A stretch of 64,000 bases of DNA, from NCBI RefSeq assembly GCF_024749165.1, contig NZ_CP087190.1:4933501-4997500 (forward strand), read 5' to 3'. This DNA comes from Pseudomonas sp. B21-023 (lineage in GTDB: Bacteria; Pseudomonadota; Gammaproteobacteria; Pseudomonadales; Pseudomonadaceae). Both the position numbers and the translations under genes were made by a program. The notes beneath the pieces are model-generated. The model saw nothing but the letters and a program-made list of their open reading frames with translations, did no database searches and had not been told where the DNA came from. Below are positions 8,642 through 16,449 of the stretch, in pieces (the stretch's first letter is position 1; every line of letters begins with the position of its first letter).

Positions 8642-8653
8642 TTTTGTTGTTAT
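8642..8653 (-). promoter_or_regulatory. Candidate Crc/Hfq catabolite-repression motif in MFS leader
   Basis: On the minus strand the sequence reads ATAACAACAAAA, containing AACAACAA, which fits the AAnAANAA pattern used by Hfq/Crc to block translation in pseudomonads. It lies about 16-27 bases before the MFS start codon. Position and match are seen; regulation is inferred. Confidence 0.55.
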
Positions 8654-8677
8654 GAGTGCAGGTGCGGGCTGGGTGGG

Positions 8678-9307
8678 TCAGTTGGGCGTGTCGGGCTGCC
8701 TCGACGGGTGAGCCTTGTGGAAGGCCGGGTGCTGTTCGGCGAGGGCCGCCACCCGGCAAATGCGCGGGTAGCCACTGAGGTCGATGTTGAATCGCTCGGC
8801 CGCGTACAACTGCGGGATCAGGTAGACATCGGCCAGGCCCGGCGTCGCACCGAAGCAGAAGCCATCGTCGCCGATCAACTGCTCGATCGCCGCCAGCCCC
8901 TGGCCGATCCAGTGGCCGATCCACTGGTTGACCTGTGCCTCGTCGTGTCCCAACTGACGCAGCTGGTTGAGCACGCTGACGTTGTGCAGCGGGTGGACAT
9001 CACAGCCGATGATCGCCGCCACGCCACGCACCTTGGCCCGGGCCTCGGCTGCGGTCGGCAGCAGCGCTGGCTGCGGGTGCGCCTCTTCGAGGTATTCGAT
9101 GATCGCCGGCGACTGCACCAGCAACTCGCCATCGTCAGTACGCAGGGCCGGCACCCGCCCCTGCGGATTGAGCGCCAGGTAGTCCGCGCCGCGCTGCTCG
9201 CCCTTGAGCAGGTTCACCGGCAGGGCCTGGTAGGCCAGGCCCTTGAGCGCCAGGGCGATGCGCACCCGATACGACGAGGTGGAGCGGTAGTAGGTGAACA
9301 GTTCCAT
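8678..9307 (-). CDS. maiA: Maleylacetoacetate isomerase
   Basis: A 209-residue zeta-class glutathione transferase that isomerises maleylacetoacetate to fumarylacetoacetate using glutathione, the middle step of homogentisate breakdown. The N-terminal thioredoxin-like domain carries STSSYRVRIALALKGL, the equivalent of the zeta SSCxWRVRIAL motif, with the second signature cysteine replaced by serine. QSPAIIEYLEE binds the glutathione gamma-glutamyl group, and CDVHPLHNVSVL begins the helical domain. The open frame extends to 9346, but MELFTYYRS at 9307 has AGGAGGG 7 bases upstream and matches the family. It is 13 bp after fahA, third gene of the hmg operon. Confidence 0.93.
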   Translation of the reverse strand: MELFTYYRSTSSYRVRIALALKGLAYQALPVNLLKGEQRGADYLALNPQGRVPALRTDDGELLVQSPAIIEYLEEAHPQPALLPTAAEARAKVRGVAAIIGCDVHPLHNVSVLNQLRQLGHDEAQVNQWIGHWIGQGLAAIEQLIGDDGFCFGATPGLADVYLIPQLYAAERFNIDLSGYPRICRVAALAEQHPAFHKAHPSRQPDTPN

Positions 9308-9320
9308 CGCCCTGCCCTCC

Positions 9321-10613
9321 TCAGTTGGCCGCGACGATGGTGCCACGGCACTCGCCGAAGCCGATGCTGGCTACGCCATCACGCACGCAACGGGCGCGCA
9401 GGATGATCTCGTCGCCGTCCTCGAGGAACTTGCGCACTTCGCCGCTGGCCAGTTCCACCGGCTGCTTGCCGCCTTCGGTGATCTCCAGCAGGCTGCCGAA
9501 CGAGCCTGGCGCCGCGCCCGACAGGGTGCCCGAGCCGAACAGGTCGCCCGGTTGCAGCTGGCAGCCGTTGACGCTGTGGTGGGCGACCATCTGTGCCACG
9601 GTCCAGTACATGCTGCGGGTGCTGCTCAACGTGAGGCGATGCGCCGGCAGGTTCTGCTCGCGCATGCGTTCGGTCAGCAGCAGCACTTCCAGTTCGATGT
9701 CGAAGGCGCCGGAGGCCTGGTCGCGCTTGTCCAGCAGGTATGACAGCGGCTGCGGGTCACCCTCCGGACGGACCGGCTGGGCGCAACGGAACGGCTCCAG
9801 GGCCTCGGCAGTGACCACCCATGGCGACACCGTGGTGATGAAGCTCTTGGACAGGAACGGGCCCAGCGGCTGGTACTCCCAGGCCTGGATATCGCGCGCC
9901 GACCAGTCGTTGAGCAGGCAGAAGCCGGCCACGTGCTCGGCGGCGTCGCCGATCGGGATCGGCTGGCCGATGTCGTTGCCCTGGCCAATCCAGATGCCCA
10001 GTTCCAGCTCGTAGTCCAGGCGCGCGCAAGGGCCGAAGCTCGGCTCGGTCTGGCCCGCCGGCAGTGTCTGGCCCTTGGGGCGGCGCACGTCGGTGCCGGA
10101 CGGCCGGATGGTCGAGGCGCGGCCGTGGTAGCCGATCGGCACGTGCTTGTAGTTGGGCAGCAGCGGATTGTCCGGGCGGAACAGCTTGCCGACGTTCTTG
10201 GCGTGCTCGATGCCGACGTAGAAGTCGGTGTAGTCACCGATCTTCGCCGGCAGGTGCAACTGGCATTCGCCGGCCGGGTACAGCGCGGCCTTCAGGGCCG
10301 CCTGGTGCTCGCTGCCCTCGCCCAGCAGCGCCAGCAGGCGCTGGCGCAGGGCAACACGGGCCTCGCGGCCAAGGGCGAAGAAGGCATTCAGCGCGCCGCC
10401 CACTGTCGCTTCGACGGCGGCCTTGGCCGCCCCCTCGAACAACCCGGCGGCCAGCACGGCCTCGAGGTCGAGGATCGCGTCGCCGATGGCCACGCCGCAA
10501 CGTGGCGTCTGCCCTGGGCGGCTGAAGATGCCCAGGGGCAGGTTCTGCAACGGGAAGTCGCGGTGCCCGTTGGCGTGCTCGACCCAGCTACGGGCAATGG
10601 CGGTGTGGTTCAT
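9321..10613 (-). CDS. fahA: Fumarylacetoacetase
   Basis: A 430-residue hydrolase that splits fumarylacetoacetate into fumarate and acetoacetate, the last step of tyrosine and phenylalanine breakdown through homogentisate. The metal and catalytic segments are present: YTDFYVGIEHAKNVGKLF (metal-binding Asp and catalytic His), LDYELELGIWIG (two metal-binding Glu) and LLNDWSARDIQAWEY (metal-binding Asp). Length matches the family of about 420-435 residues. It starts 3 bp after the hmgA stop and ends 13 bp before maiA, so it is translationally tied to both. Also called hmgB in P. putida. Confidence 0.95.
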   Translation of the reverse strand: MNHTAIARSWVEHANGHRDFPLQNLPLGIFSRPGQTPRCGVAIGDAILDLEAVLAAGLFEGAAKAAVEATVGGALNAFFALGREARVALRQRLLALLGEGSEHQAALKAALYPAGECQLHLPAKIGDYTDFYVGIEHAKNVGKLFRPDNPLLPNYKHVPIGYHGRASTIRPSGTDVRRPKGQTLPAGQTEPSFGPCARLDYELELGIWIGQGNDIGQPIPIGDAAEHVAGFCLLNDWSARDIQAWEYQPLGPFLSKSFITTVSPWVVTAEALEPFRCAQPVRPEGDPQPLSYLLDKRDQASGAFDIELEVLLLTERMREQNLPAHRLTLSSTRSMYWTVAQMVAHHSVNGCQLQPGDLFGSGTLSGAAPGSFGSLLEITEGGKQPVELASGEVRKFLEDGDEIILRARCVRDGVASIGFGECRGTIVAAN

Positions 10614-10616
10614 CGG

Positions 10617-11918
10617 TTATCTCCGGTTCGGGTTGAAGGTGCTCGGCAAGGTGGCCCAGCAACTATCGTAGTCGGCCTGCAACTGCGGGCTTTCGAGGGC
10701 CTGGCGGCTAGGGCGCAGCACCTGGCTGGTCTCGAACATGAAGGCCATGGTGTTGTCGATCTTGTGCGGCGCCAGGTCCACCGAGATGGCCTTGTCGCAG
10801 GTCTCGGCGTCGGGGCCGTGGGCACTCATCACCCCATGCAGCGAAGCGCCGCCGGGCAGGAAGCCTTCGGCCTTGGCGTCGTAGGCGCCCTGGATCAGGC
10901 CCATGAACTCGTTCATCAGGTTGCGGTGGAACCATGGTGGACGGAAGGTGTTCTCGGCCACCATCCAGCGCGGCGGGAAGATCACGAAGTCCATGTTGGC
11001 CATGCCATGCACGCTGGTGGGCGAGGTCAGCACGGTGAAGATCGACGGATCGGGGTGGTCGAAGCTGACCGTACCGATGGTGTTGAAGCGGCGCAGGTCG
11101 TATTTGTAAGGCACGTTGCTGCCGTGCCAGGCGACTACGTCCAGGGGCGAGTGCTGCAGCTCGCAGGCCCAGTGTTCGCCGAGGAATTTCTGCACCAGCT
11201 GCACAGGGCCGGTGCTCTCTTCGTAATGGGCGACCGGGGCGAGGAAGTCACGCGGGTTGGCCAGGCCATTGCTGCCGATCGGGCCAAGGTCCGGGATGCG
11301 CAGCGGCGCGCCGTGGTTCTCGGCAATGTAGCCCCGGGCCTGCGCATCGAGCAGTTCGACCCGGAACTTCATGCCGCGCGGGATCACCGCGATCTCCAGC
11401 GGCTCGACCTCGAGCACGCCCAGTTCGGTGGCAATGCGCAGGCGGCCTTGCTCGGGCACCAGCAGCAACTCGCCGTCGGCGTTGAAGAACACCCGCTCCA
11501 TGGAGCGGTTGGCGCGGTAGATGTAGATACTCACGCCGGCCGGTTTCTCCGATGCCGAGTTGGCCACCATCGGCAGCCAGCCGTCGATGAAGTCGGTCGG
11601 TTCGGACGGCATCGGTTGCGGGCTCCAACGCAGGCGGTTGGGATTGACGCCTCCCAACGGCCCGGTCAGCGGCTGGCGCTCCAGGCGCTCGAAACGCGGG
11701 TGCAGGGCCGAGGGGCGAATGCGGTACAACCAGGTGCGTCGCAGTTCGCTGCGGGTCATGGTGAACGCGGTGCCCGACAGCAGCTCGGCGTACAGCCCAT
11801 AGGGAGCCTTCTGCGGCGAGTTCTGCCCGACCGGCAGGGCGCCGGGAAGGGCTTCGCTGGCGAACTCGTTGCCGAAGCCGCTCAGGTACTGGAGCTCAGG
11901 GGATGTGTCGCGGGTCAT
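10617..11918 (-). CDS. hmgA: Homogentisate 1,2-dioxygenase
   Basis: A 433-residue non-haem iron dioxygenase that opens the ring of homogentisate to maleylacetoacetate. The iron ligands known from the human enzyme are conserved: the His and Glu of PPWFHRNLMNEFMG near residue 330, and the second His of GVMSAHGPD near 366. The N-terminus LQYLSGFGNEFASEALPGALP is highly typical. It is the first gene of the hmgA-fahA-maiA operon, and the MFS transporter may be transcribed with it. It is divergent from hmgR over a 190-bp region with a perfect 17-bp palindrome. Loss of this gene is known to give brown pyomelanin pigment. Confidence 0.97.
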   Translation of the reverse strand: MTRDTSPELQYLSGFGNEFASEALPGALPVGQNSPQKAPYGLYAELLSGTAFTMTRSELRRTWLYRIRPSALHPRFERLERQPLTGPLGGVNPNRLRWSPQPMPSEPTDFIDGWLPMVANSASEKPAGVSIYIYRANRSMERVFFNADGELLLVPEQGRLRIATELGVLEVEPLEIAVIPRGMKFRVELLDAQARGYIAENHGAPLRIPDLGPIGSNGLANPRDFLAPVAHYEESTGPVQLVQKFLGEHWACELQHSPLDVVAWHGSNVPYKYDLRRFNTIGTVSFDHPDPSIFTVLTSPTSVHGMANMDFVIFPPRWMVAENTFRPPWFHRNLMNEFMGLIQGAYDAKAEGFLPGGASLHGVMSAHGPDAETCDKAISVDLAPHKIDNTMAFMFETSQVLRPSRQALESPQLQADYDSCWATLPSTFNPNRR

Positions 11919-12017
11919 CGGTGCCTCCGGGCTGCTGGGAGCCGTTTCGGGCAGCTGGCTGCGGAGCCCGATCCTGAAACCGGCACCAAGGGCGGCAGCG
12001 CGTCTGCATTGTTTTTA

Positions 12018-12034
12018 TCGTAATCAGATTACGA
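12018..12034. promoter_or_regulatory. HmgR operator, perfect 17-bp palindrome
   Basis: TCGTAATCAGATTACGA is a perfect palindrome with a single central base, placed 100 bp before hmgA and 75 bp before hmgR. Published work on P. putida HmgR, as I recall it, describes a 17-bp palindromic operator overlapping the hmg promoter. A further half-site, CGTAAT, follows at 12039-12044. Confidence 0.85.
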
Positions 12035-12108
12035 ATAACGTAATTTGCCCGAGCGCAGGCGTCAAGCTATAAAGGCGCCACCCCATGAAATCTGCATAGA
12101 AGTCCCCC

Positions 12109-12888
12109 ATGGCCAAAGCCAGCAGCACCGACAACGGCAAACAGAAAGTCCGCTCGGCGGAAGTCGGCACCGACATCCTCAAGGCCCTGGCCGAACTTTC
12201 CCCCTCCACCTCGCTGTCGCGCCTGGCCGAGCATGTCGACATGCCGGCGAGCAAGGTGCACCGCTACCTGCAGGCGCTGATCGCCAGCGGCTTCGCCGAA
12301 CAGGACCCCGCCACCAACCACTACGGGCTGGGGCGCGAGGCGTTGCGGGTGGGCATGGCGGCCCTGGGTAGCATCGATGTGCTGAAGGTGGCGGCGCTGC
12401 CACTGTCGCAATTGCGCGACGAGTTGAACGAAAGCTGCTTCATCGCCGTGTGGGGCAACCAGGGCGCGACCGTGGTGAGCATCGAGCCGGCGGTGCGGGC
12501 AGTGACGGTGGTGACGCAGATCGGCTCGGTGCTGCCGTTGCTCAGCTCGTCCACCGGACTGGTGTTCGCCGCGCACCTGCCCGAGCGCGAGACCGTGGAG
12601 CTGCGCGACCGGGAACTGGCAGCGCTCGGCCAGACGGCGGATGACTATGCCGCCCTGCTCGAACAGATCCGCCAGCGCGGCCTGCACCATGTGCACGGTT
12701 TGCTGATGCCGGGGGTGGACGCGCTGTCCGCGCCGGTGTTCAACGCCATGGGCCAGGTCGCCGCCGTGATGACCGTGGTCGGTCCGACCTCGATCTTCCA
12801 TGCCGACGAGCACGGCCCGGCCGCCCGGCGCCTGCTCGCCGCAACCCAGGCCACCAGTTGGCGAATGGGATACGGCGCGGATCAGTAA
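12109..12888 (+). CDS. hmgR: IclR-family repressor of the homogentisate operon
   Basis: A 259-residue IclR regulator with an N-terminal winged helix (GTDILKALAELSPSTSLSRL, then MPASKVHRYLQALIASGFAEQD, residues 20-75) and a C-terminal GAF-like effector domain (residues 90-255). It is divergent from hmgA and faces the 17-bp palindrome, which matches known HmgR control in P. putida, where homogentisate is the inducer and HmgR represses. No strong Shine-Dalgarno precedes the ATG at 12109. It is monocistronic, but a downstream terminator at 13117 could end its transcript. Confidence 0.92.
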   Translation: MAKASSTDNGKQKVRSAEVGTDILKALAELSPSTSLSRLAEHVDMPASKVHRYLQALIASGFAEQDPATNHYGLGREALRVGMAALGSIDVLKVAALPLSQLRDELNESCFIAVWGNQGATVVSIEPAVRAVTVVTQIGSVLPLLSSSTGLVFAAHLPERETVELRDRELAALGQTADDYAALLEQIRQRGLHHVHGLLMPGVDALSAPVFNAMGQVAAVMTVVGPTSIFHADEHGPAARRLLAATQATSWRMGYGADQ

Positions 12889-12937
12889 AAGGACTTACAA
12901 AGCATTACGGACTTTTCCTGCGAGAGCGGCCTATAGT

Positions 12938-13146
12938 CCGCCTCGCACTTTTACTCGAAACGTAAAGGTGAATGTCATAAGCGGGTATTTTTCCCACGGG
13001 ATCATGCGCTTATTCTGACCTCACTGGCCGGCACGAAGGGCTCTCCCCCCTGCTTTTCGCGCCCGCCCAGGTTCACCGACGTTGATTTTGAAGCTCCTTG
13101 ATCTAACGTCTCGATTGGCCGCTGCGATTGCAGCGGCCTTTTTTAT
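12938..13146 (+). ncRNA. Candidate small RNA or long structured 3' UTR downstream of hmgR
   Basis: The 287-bp gap between hmgR and the convergent SDR gene has no plausible protein. It has a TATAGT box at 12932-12937 (no good -35), an imperfect stem ATAAGCG...CGCTTAT around 12977-13014 with an inner GGG/CCC pair, and a perfect terminator at its end. The terminator works only in the + direction, so a + transcript ends here. Whether it starts at TATAGT or is read through from hmgR cannot be told from sequence. Confidence 0.4.
13117..13146 (+). terminator. Strong intrinsic terminator downstream of hmgR
   Basis: GGCCGCTG and CAGCGGCC form a perfect 8-bp stem around a CGATTG loop, followed directly by TTTTTTATTT. 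The opposite side has no T-tract, so it is directional for + strand transcription. Confidence 0.9.
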
Positions 13147-13175
13147 TTCTGCAAGAATCGCAAGATCGGCGCCAA

Positions 13176-14090
13176 TCAACCCAACGGATACCTCTGCAGG
13201 TTCGCCATCATCTGCTGCAACGCCTGCAGGCTGTCCTGCGGGTGCTCCGCGCCCTCGAAATCACCGATCCGCCCCCAGTTGTCCGCCACCTGCTCGGGGG
13301 TGAACCCTTCACGCGGGTCGAAGCCCACGCCCTGGCTACGCTCCCAGCGCACCTTGCCCACCCAGCCGCCGCCCACCTCGAACAGTTCGCCGCTGTCCTG
13401 GCACTGCTCGCTGCCCAGGTACACCACCAACGGACTGATCAACTCGGGCTGCAGACGTTCGAACACCTGCGGCGGGATCAACCCCTCGGTCATTCGCGTG
13501 CCGCCGGTCGGGGCGATGGCGTTGACCAGGATGCCGTGCTTGCGGCCCTCGATGGCCAGGGTGCGGGTCAGCCCATAGAGGCCGAGTTTGGCCATGCCAT
13601 AGTTGGCCTGGCCGAAATTGCCATAGATGCCCGAGGTGGACGAGGTGAAGATCACCCTCCCCCAATTCTGCGCCCGCAGGTGCGGCCAGGCGGCGTGGGT
13701 AACCTTGTAGGCGCCCTCGACGTGCACCCGGTAGACCAGCTCCCAGTCGCTGTCTTCCATCTTGTGGAAGGTCTTGTCGCGCAGGATGCCGGCGTTGTTC
13801 ACCAGCACATCGACCCGACCGAAGGTATCCAGGGCCTGCTCGACGATGCGCGCGCCATCGGTGACCGAGTCATGGTTGGCGATGGCCGTGCCGCCCGCGG
13901 CGCGGATCTCCTCCACCACGCGGTCGGCCGCCGAGGCGTTGGCGCCTTCACCATGTGTAGACCCACCCAAGTCATTGACCACCACGTGAGCGCCGCGCGC
14001 GGCGAACAGCAGCGCATGGGCCCGGCCCAGGCCGCCGCCGGCCCCCGTGACGATCACCACTCGATCCTGCAGACGTACCGGCTCGCTCAT
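13176..14090 (-). CDS. SDR-family oxidoreductase (17beta-HSD4/MFE-2 N-terminal type)
   Basis: A 304-residue short-chain dehydrogenase. It has the cofactor motif VTGAGGGLGRAHALLFAARG (residues 11-30), NDLGGSTHGEG after the third strand, LVNNAGILRDKTF, and the catalytic Ser-Tyr-Lys set in FTSSTSGIYGNFGQANYGMAK. The extended C-terminus and the NDLGG insert are typical of the hydroxyacyl-CoA dehydrogenase part of peroxisomal multifunctional enzyme type 2. A beta-oxidation-like 3-hydroxyacyl-CoA substrate is therefore likely, though a steroid or other acyl-CoA is possible. The open frame goes to 14153, but MSEPVRLQDR at 14090 fits the family. It stands alone. Confidence 0.82.
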   Translation of the reverse strand: MSEPVRLQDRVVIVTGAGGGLGRAHALLFAARGAHVVVNDLGGSTHGEGANASAADRVVEEIRAAGGTAIANHDSVTDGARIVEQALDTFGRVDVLVNNAGILRDKTFHKMEDSDWELVYRVHVEGAYKVTHAAWPHLRAQNWGRVIFTSSTSGIYGNFGQANYGMAKLGLYGLTRTLAIEGRKHGILVNAIAPTGGTRMTEGLIPPQVFERLQPELISPLVVYLGSEQCQDSGELFEVGGGWVGKVRWERSQGVGFDPREGFTPEQVADNWGRIGDFEGAEHPQDSLQALQQMMANLQRYPLG

Positions 14091-14205
14091 GCTCAAGGCT
14101 CCTGGCAATGAAGGGATGCAAAGCAGTTTCCGCCAGCCGCCCGGGCCCGGCAATCAAGCGCACCGTGGCGAATGCCGCCCGATAACGCCCGACGATGATC
14201 GCCGG

Positions 14206-15111
14206 TCAGGACCAGGCGACCTTCAGCGGTAAATAACTCATCGGTTGCTCACGAAAGGCCAGGTAATGGCGCAGCACCTGCACCGGCGCTTCGGTGTGGG
14301 GGTAATGGCCGATGCCCTGCAGAACCACGGTGTCCGGGTCCGGGACGATTTCCCGGTAGCGCTCGACCATGTGCGCGCCGGACAACGGATCGACCGCGCC
14401 ATTGATGAAGCGCAGCGGCACGCCCGGACGTTGCAGCGCGGCGACCCAGCGCTCGCGCTGGGCCCGGCGTTCCGGCAGGAAGCTGACCAGTTTGTGCAGG
14501 ATCCGTGGGCCTCGGTTGGAGGCGATCAGGCTCCAGTAGTCGTCCAGGGCGCTCTCGCTGGGATGGGTGCACGGGCCATAGACCTGGGTGACGTTGCGCA
14601 CCAGATCGTCGCGCCCGAACGAGCGCCCGACCAGCCAGCCCAGGCGGCTGAGCAGCAGCTTCTGGACCAGCAGCACCCGGCAGCTCTCGGGGAACAGCCC
14701 GCTGTTGAGGAACACACAACTGGCCACCTCCAGCCGCCGTTCGTGGTGCCGGGCCAGCAGCTCCTGGGCGACGCTGCCGCCGTAGTCGTGGGCCAGCAGG
14801 TGCACCGGCTGGTCGATGTGCAGGTGCGCCAGCAACGCCTGCTGCAGGTCGGCCTGCTCGAGCAGGCTGTAGTCATGGTCCGCGGGCTTGGCCGAATCGC
14901 CGAAGCCGAGCATGTCGCAGGCCACCACACGAAAGCGCTGGGTCAGGGGTGCCCACAGGTAGTGCCAATCCCAGCTGGCCGTGGGGAAACCGTGAAGCAA
15001 TAGCAGGGGCTCTCCTTGCCCTGCCGTCCAGTAGCGGATGCTCTGGCCCCGGAAAGTGAACCCCTGGCTCCGGGTGCGCCAGACGCACAATGGAATTTCG
15101 GCCAGTGGCAT
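14206..15111 (-). CDS. Alpha/beta hydrolase (haloalkane dehalogenase/epoxide hydrolase-like)
   Basis: A 301-residue alpha/beta hydrolase. The oxyanion segment is LLLLHGFPTASWDWHYLW, followed by the DMLGFGDSAKP strand. The nucleophile elbow reads LLAHDYGGSVAQ, with Asp as nucleophile, as in haloalkane dehalogenases and epoxide hydrolases rather than Ser as in esterases. GHYPHTEAP supplies the catalytic His, and NGAVDPLSG the acid. The HGFP motif also fits these two families. A GTG at 15171 would add 20 residues, but its Shine-Dalgarno is only two bases away, so the ATG at 15111 is preferred. Substrate unknown. Confidence 0.75.
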   Translation of the reverse strand: MPLAEIPLCVWRTRSQGFTFRGQSIRYWTAGQGEPLLLLHGFPTASWDWHYLWAPLTQRFRVVACDMLGFGDSAKPADHDYSLLEQADLQQALLAHLHIDQPVHLLAHDYGGSVAQELLARHHERRLEVASCVFLNSGLFPESCRVLLVQKLLLSRLGWLVGRSFGRDDLVRNVTQVYGPCTHPSESALDDYWSLIASNRGPRILHKLVSFLPERRAQRERWVAALQRPGVPLRFINGAVDPLSGAHMVERYREIVPDPDTVVLQGIGHYPHTEAPVQVLRHYLAFREQPMSYLPLKVAWS

Positions 15112-15284
15112 CACGGTCGTCCCGGTGGATAAGCGTTGGAAGAGGGCAAGGCTGCGTTCATTGCATGTCACCTCGGCACTTACATGTGCTCTCTATGTCG
15201 AGGCTCAGTCTAGAAGCCTATACGAAGGTGATAAGTCGCCTTGGCAGCCAGCCTGATGACCGTGCGAGTCAGTGGCACGAACGG

Positions 15285-15971
15285 TCAGATCAACCTCATC
15301 AGCAACGGCGCGGCCAACAGGTTGAGCAGCCCGGTCAGGACCATGACCAGGCCGGCCACCGAGCCTTCCTCGCGCCCGACTTCCTGGGCGCGGCTCACCC
15401 CCGCGCCATGGGCACCGACACCGAACAGAGCCCCCCGCGCCAGCGGTGTGCGCAAGGGCAGCCAACGCAGGAGAATGCCGCCGAACATCGCCCCGAGCAC
15501 CCCGGTAAACATCACGAACACCGCCGTCAGCTCCGGCACGCCGCCCAGGTCCTGGGCCACGGGCATGGCGAACGGCGTGGTGATCGAACGCGGCAGCAAC
15601 GACAGGCTGACCGCATCGTCCAGCGCGAGCAGGTGCGCCAGCGCCCAGGAGCTGCCGATAGAAGCCACGCTGCCGGCGAGCATGCCGACCAGCAGCGCCG
15701 GCCAGTGCCGCGCCAGCAGTGCCCGTTGTTGCCAGATCGGCACCGCGAAAGCGACGGTGACCGGGCCCAGCACGCCCATCAACCAATGCGTGTTGCGGGC
15801 GTACTCGGCGTAGGCGGTGTGCAGCGGCACGGCCACCGCCAGCAGCAAGGCCGGCACCAGGATCAGCGGCGACAGCAGGTAGCGCCCGCTGCGCCGGTAC
15901 AGCCAGCGGCTGCCCAGGTAGGCGCCCAGGGTCAGGGCCAGCCAGAACAGCGGCATGGGTTCAAGGCTCAT
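15285..15971 (-). CDS. LrgB/CidB-family membrane protein
   Basis: A 228-residue inner-membrane protein with about seven hydrophobic helices and the LrgB signatures LLPRSITTPFAM and FGVGAHGAGVSRAQEVG. Family members pair with LrgA and influence autolysis and export of small metabolites such as pyruvate; the old holin/antiholin model is disputed. It overlaps the LrgA-type gene by 11 bp, so the two are translationally coupled. A divergent LysR gene beside them is the probable regulator, as in cidR-cidABC. Confidence 0.88.
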   Translation of the reverse strand: MSLEPMPLFWLALTLGAYLGSRWLYRRSGRYLLSPLILVPALLLAVAVPLHTAYAEYARNTHWLMGVLGPVTVAFAVPIWQQRALLARHWPALLVGMLAGSVASIGSSWALAHLLALDDAVSLSLLPRSITTPFAMPVAQDLGGVPELTAVFVMFTGVLGAMFGGILLRWLPLRTPLARGALFGVGAHGAGVSRAQEVGREEGSVAGLVMVLTGLLNLLAAPLLMRLI

Positions 15972-16347
15972 GGCGCAACCTCCAACGGCACACCAGCTCG
16001 ACGGTGACCGCGGTGACCACCATCACCAGCAGGGTGCTCAGCGCGATCACCAGCAGGATGCGCCAGCCCTCGCTGCGCAGCAGGCTGCCGTAGTCCAGTA
16101 GGCTCATCAGCGCCGGAATGAAAAACAGCAGCATCTCGGCCATCAGCCAGCCGGCACCCAATTGCAGCGTGGCAGGTTTGAGCAGCCCGGTGGCGAACAG
16201 CGCCAGCAGCAGCGCCAGGCCCATTACCCCACCGGGAATCGGCCAGGCGAGCCAGGCGGCCAGCTGGCCACCGATCAGGAACAGCGCCAGCAACACCGTC
16301 AGTTCGGCGAAAAGGCGCAGGGTCTTCTTCAGTAATGCAGGATTCAT
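15961..16347 (-). CDS. LrgA/CidA-family membrane protein
   Basis: A 128-residue membrane protein with four hydrophobic helices and the LrgA motif IPGGVMGLALLLALF, followed by WLMAEMLLFFIPALMSLLDY. It is the first gene of the two-gene lrgAB-type operon and overlaps the next by 11 bp. The frame is open to 16392, but the ATG at 16347, with GAGGAA 9 bases upstream, gives the family start. A role in murein hydrolase control or metabolite export is known only from Gram-positive relatives and is inferred here. Confidence 0.87.
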   Translation of the reverse strand: MNPALLKKTLRLFAELTVLLALFLIGGQLAAWLAWPIPGGVMGLALLLALFATGLLKPATLQLGAGWLMAEMLLFFIPALMSLLDYGSLLRSEGWRILLVIALSTLLVMVVTAVTVELVCRWRLRHEP

Positions 16348-16449
16348 GGGCGGGAGTTCCTCGACAACGGGCCCATTGTAAAAGTCGTCCACCTAGGCCA
16401 GAAGCGAATTGTTAGACTGACAGCCATTCCAAAATAGAATCCGGCATAC

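Noticed and set aside
9933..12023. A 696-residue + strand frame across fahA and hmgA
   Set aside because: The opposite strand holds the well-recognised fahA and hmgA genes; this frame is a shadow.
15285..16347. LrgA/LrgB as a toxin-antitoxin or phage holin pair
   Set aside because: The families are chromosomal membrane transport or murein-control proteins with a LysR regulator; no phage genes are nearby.
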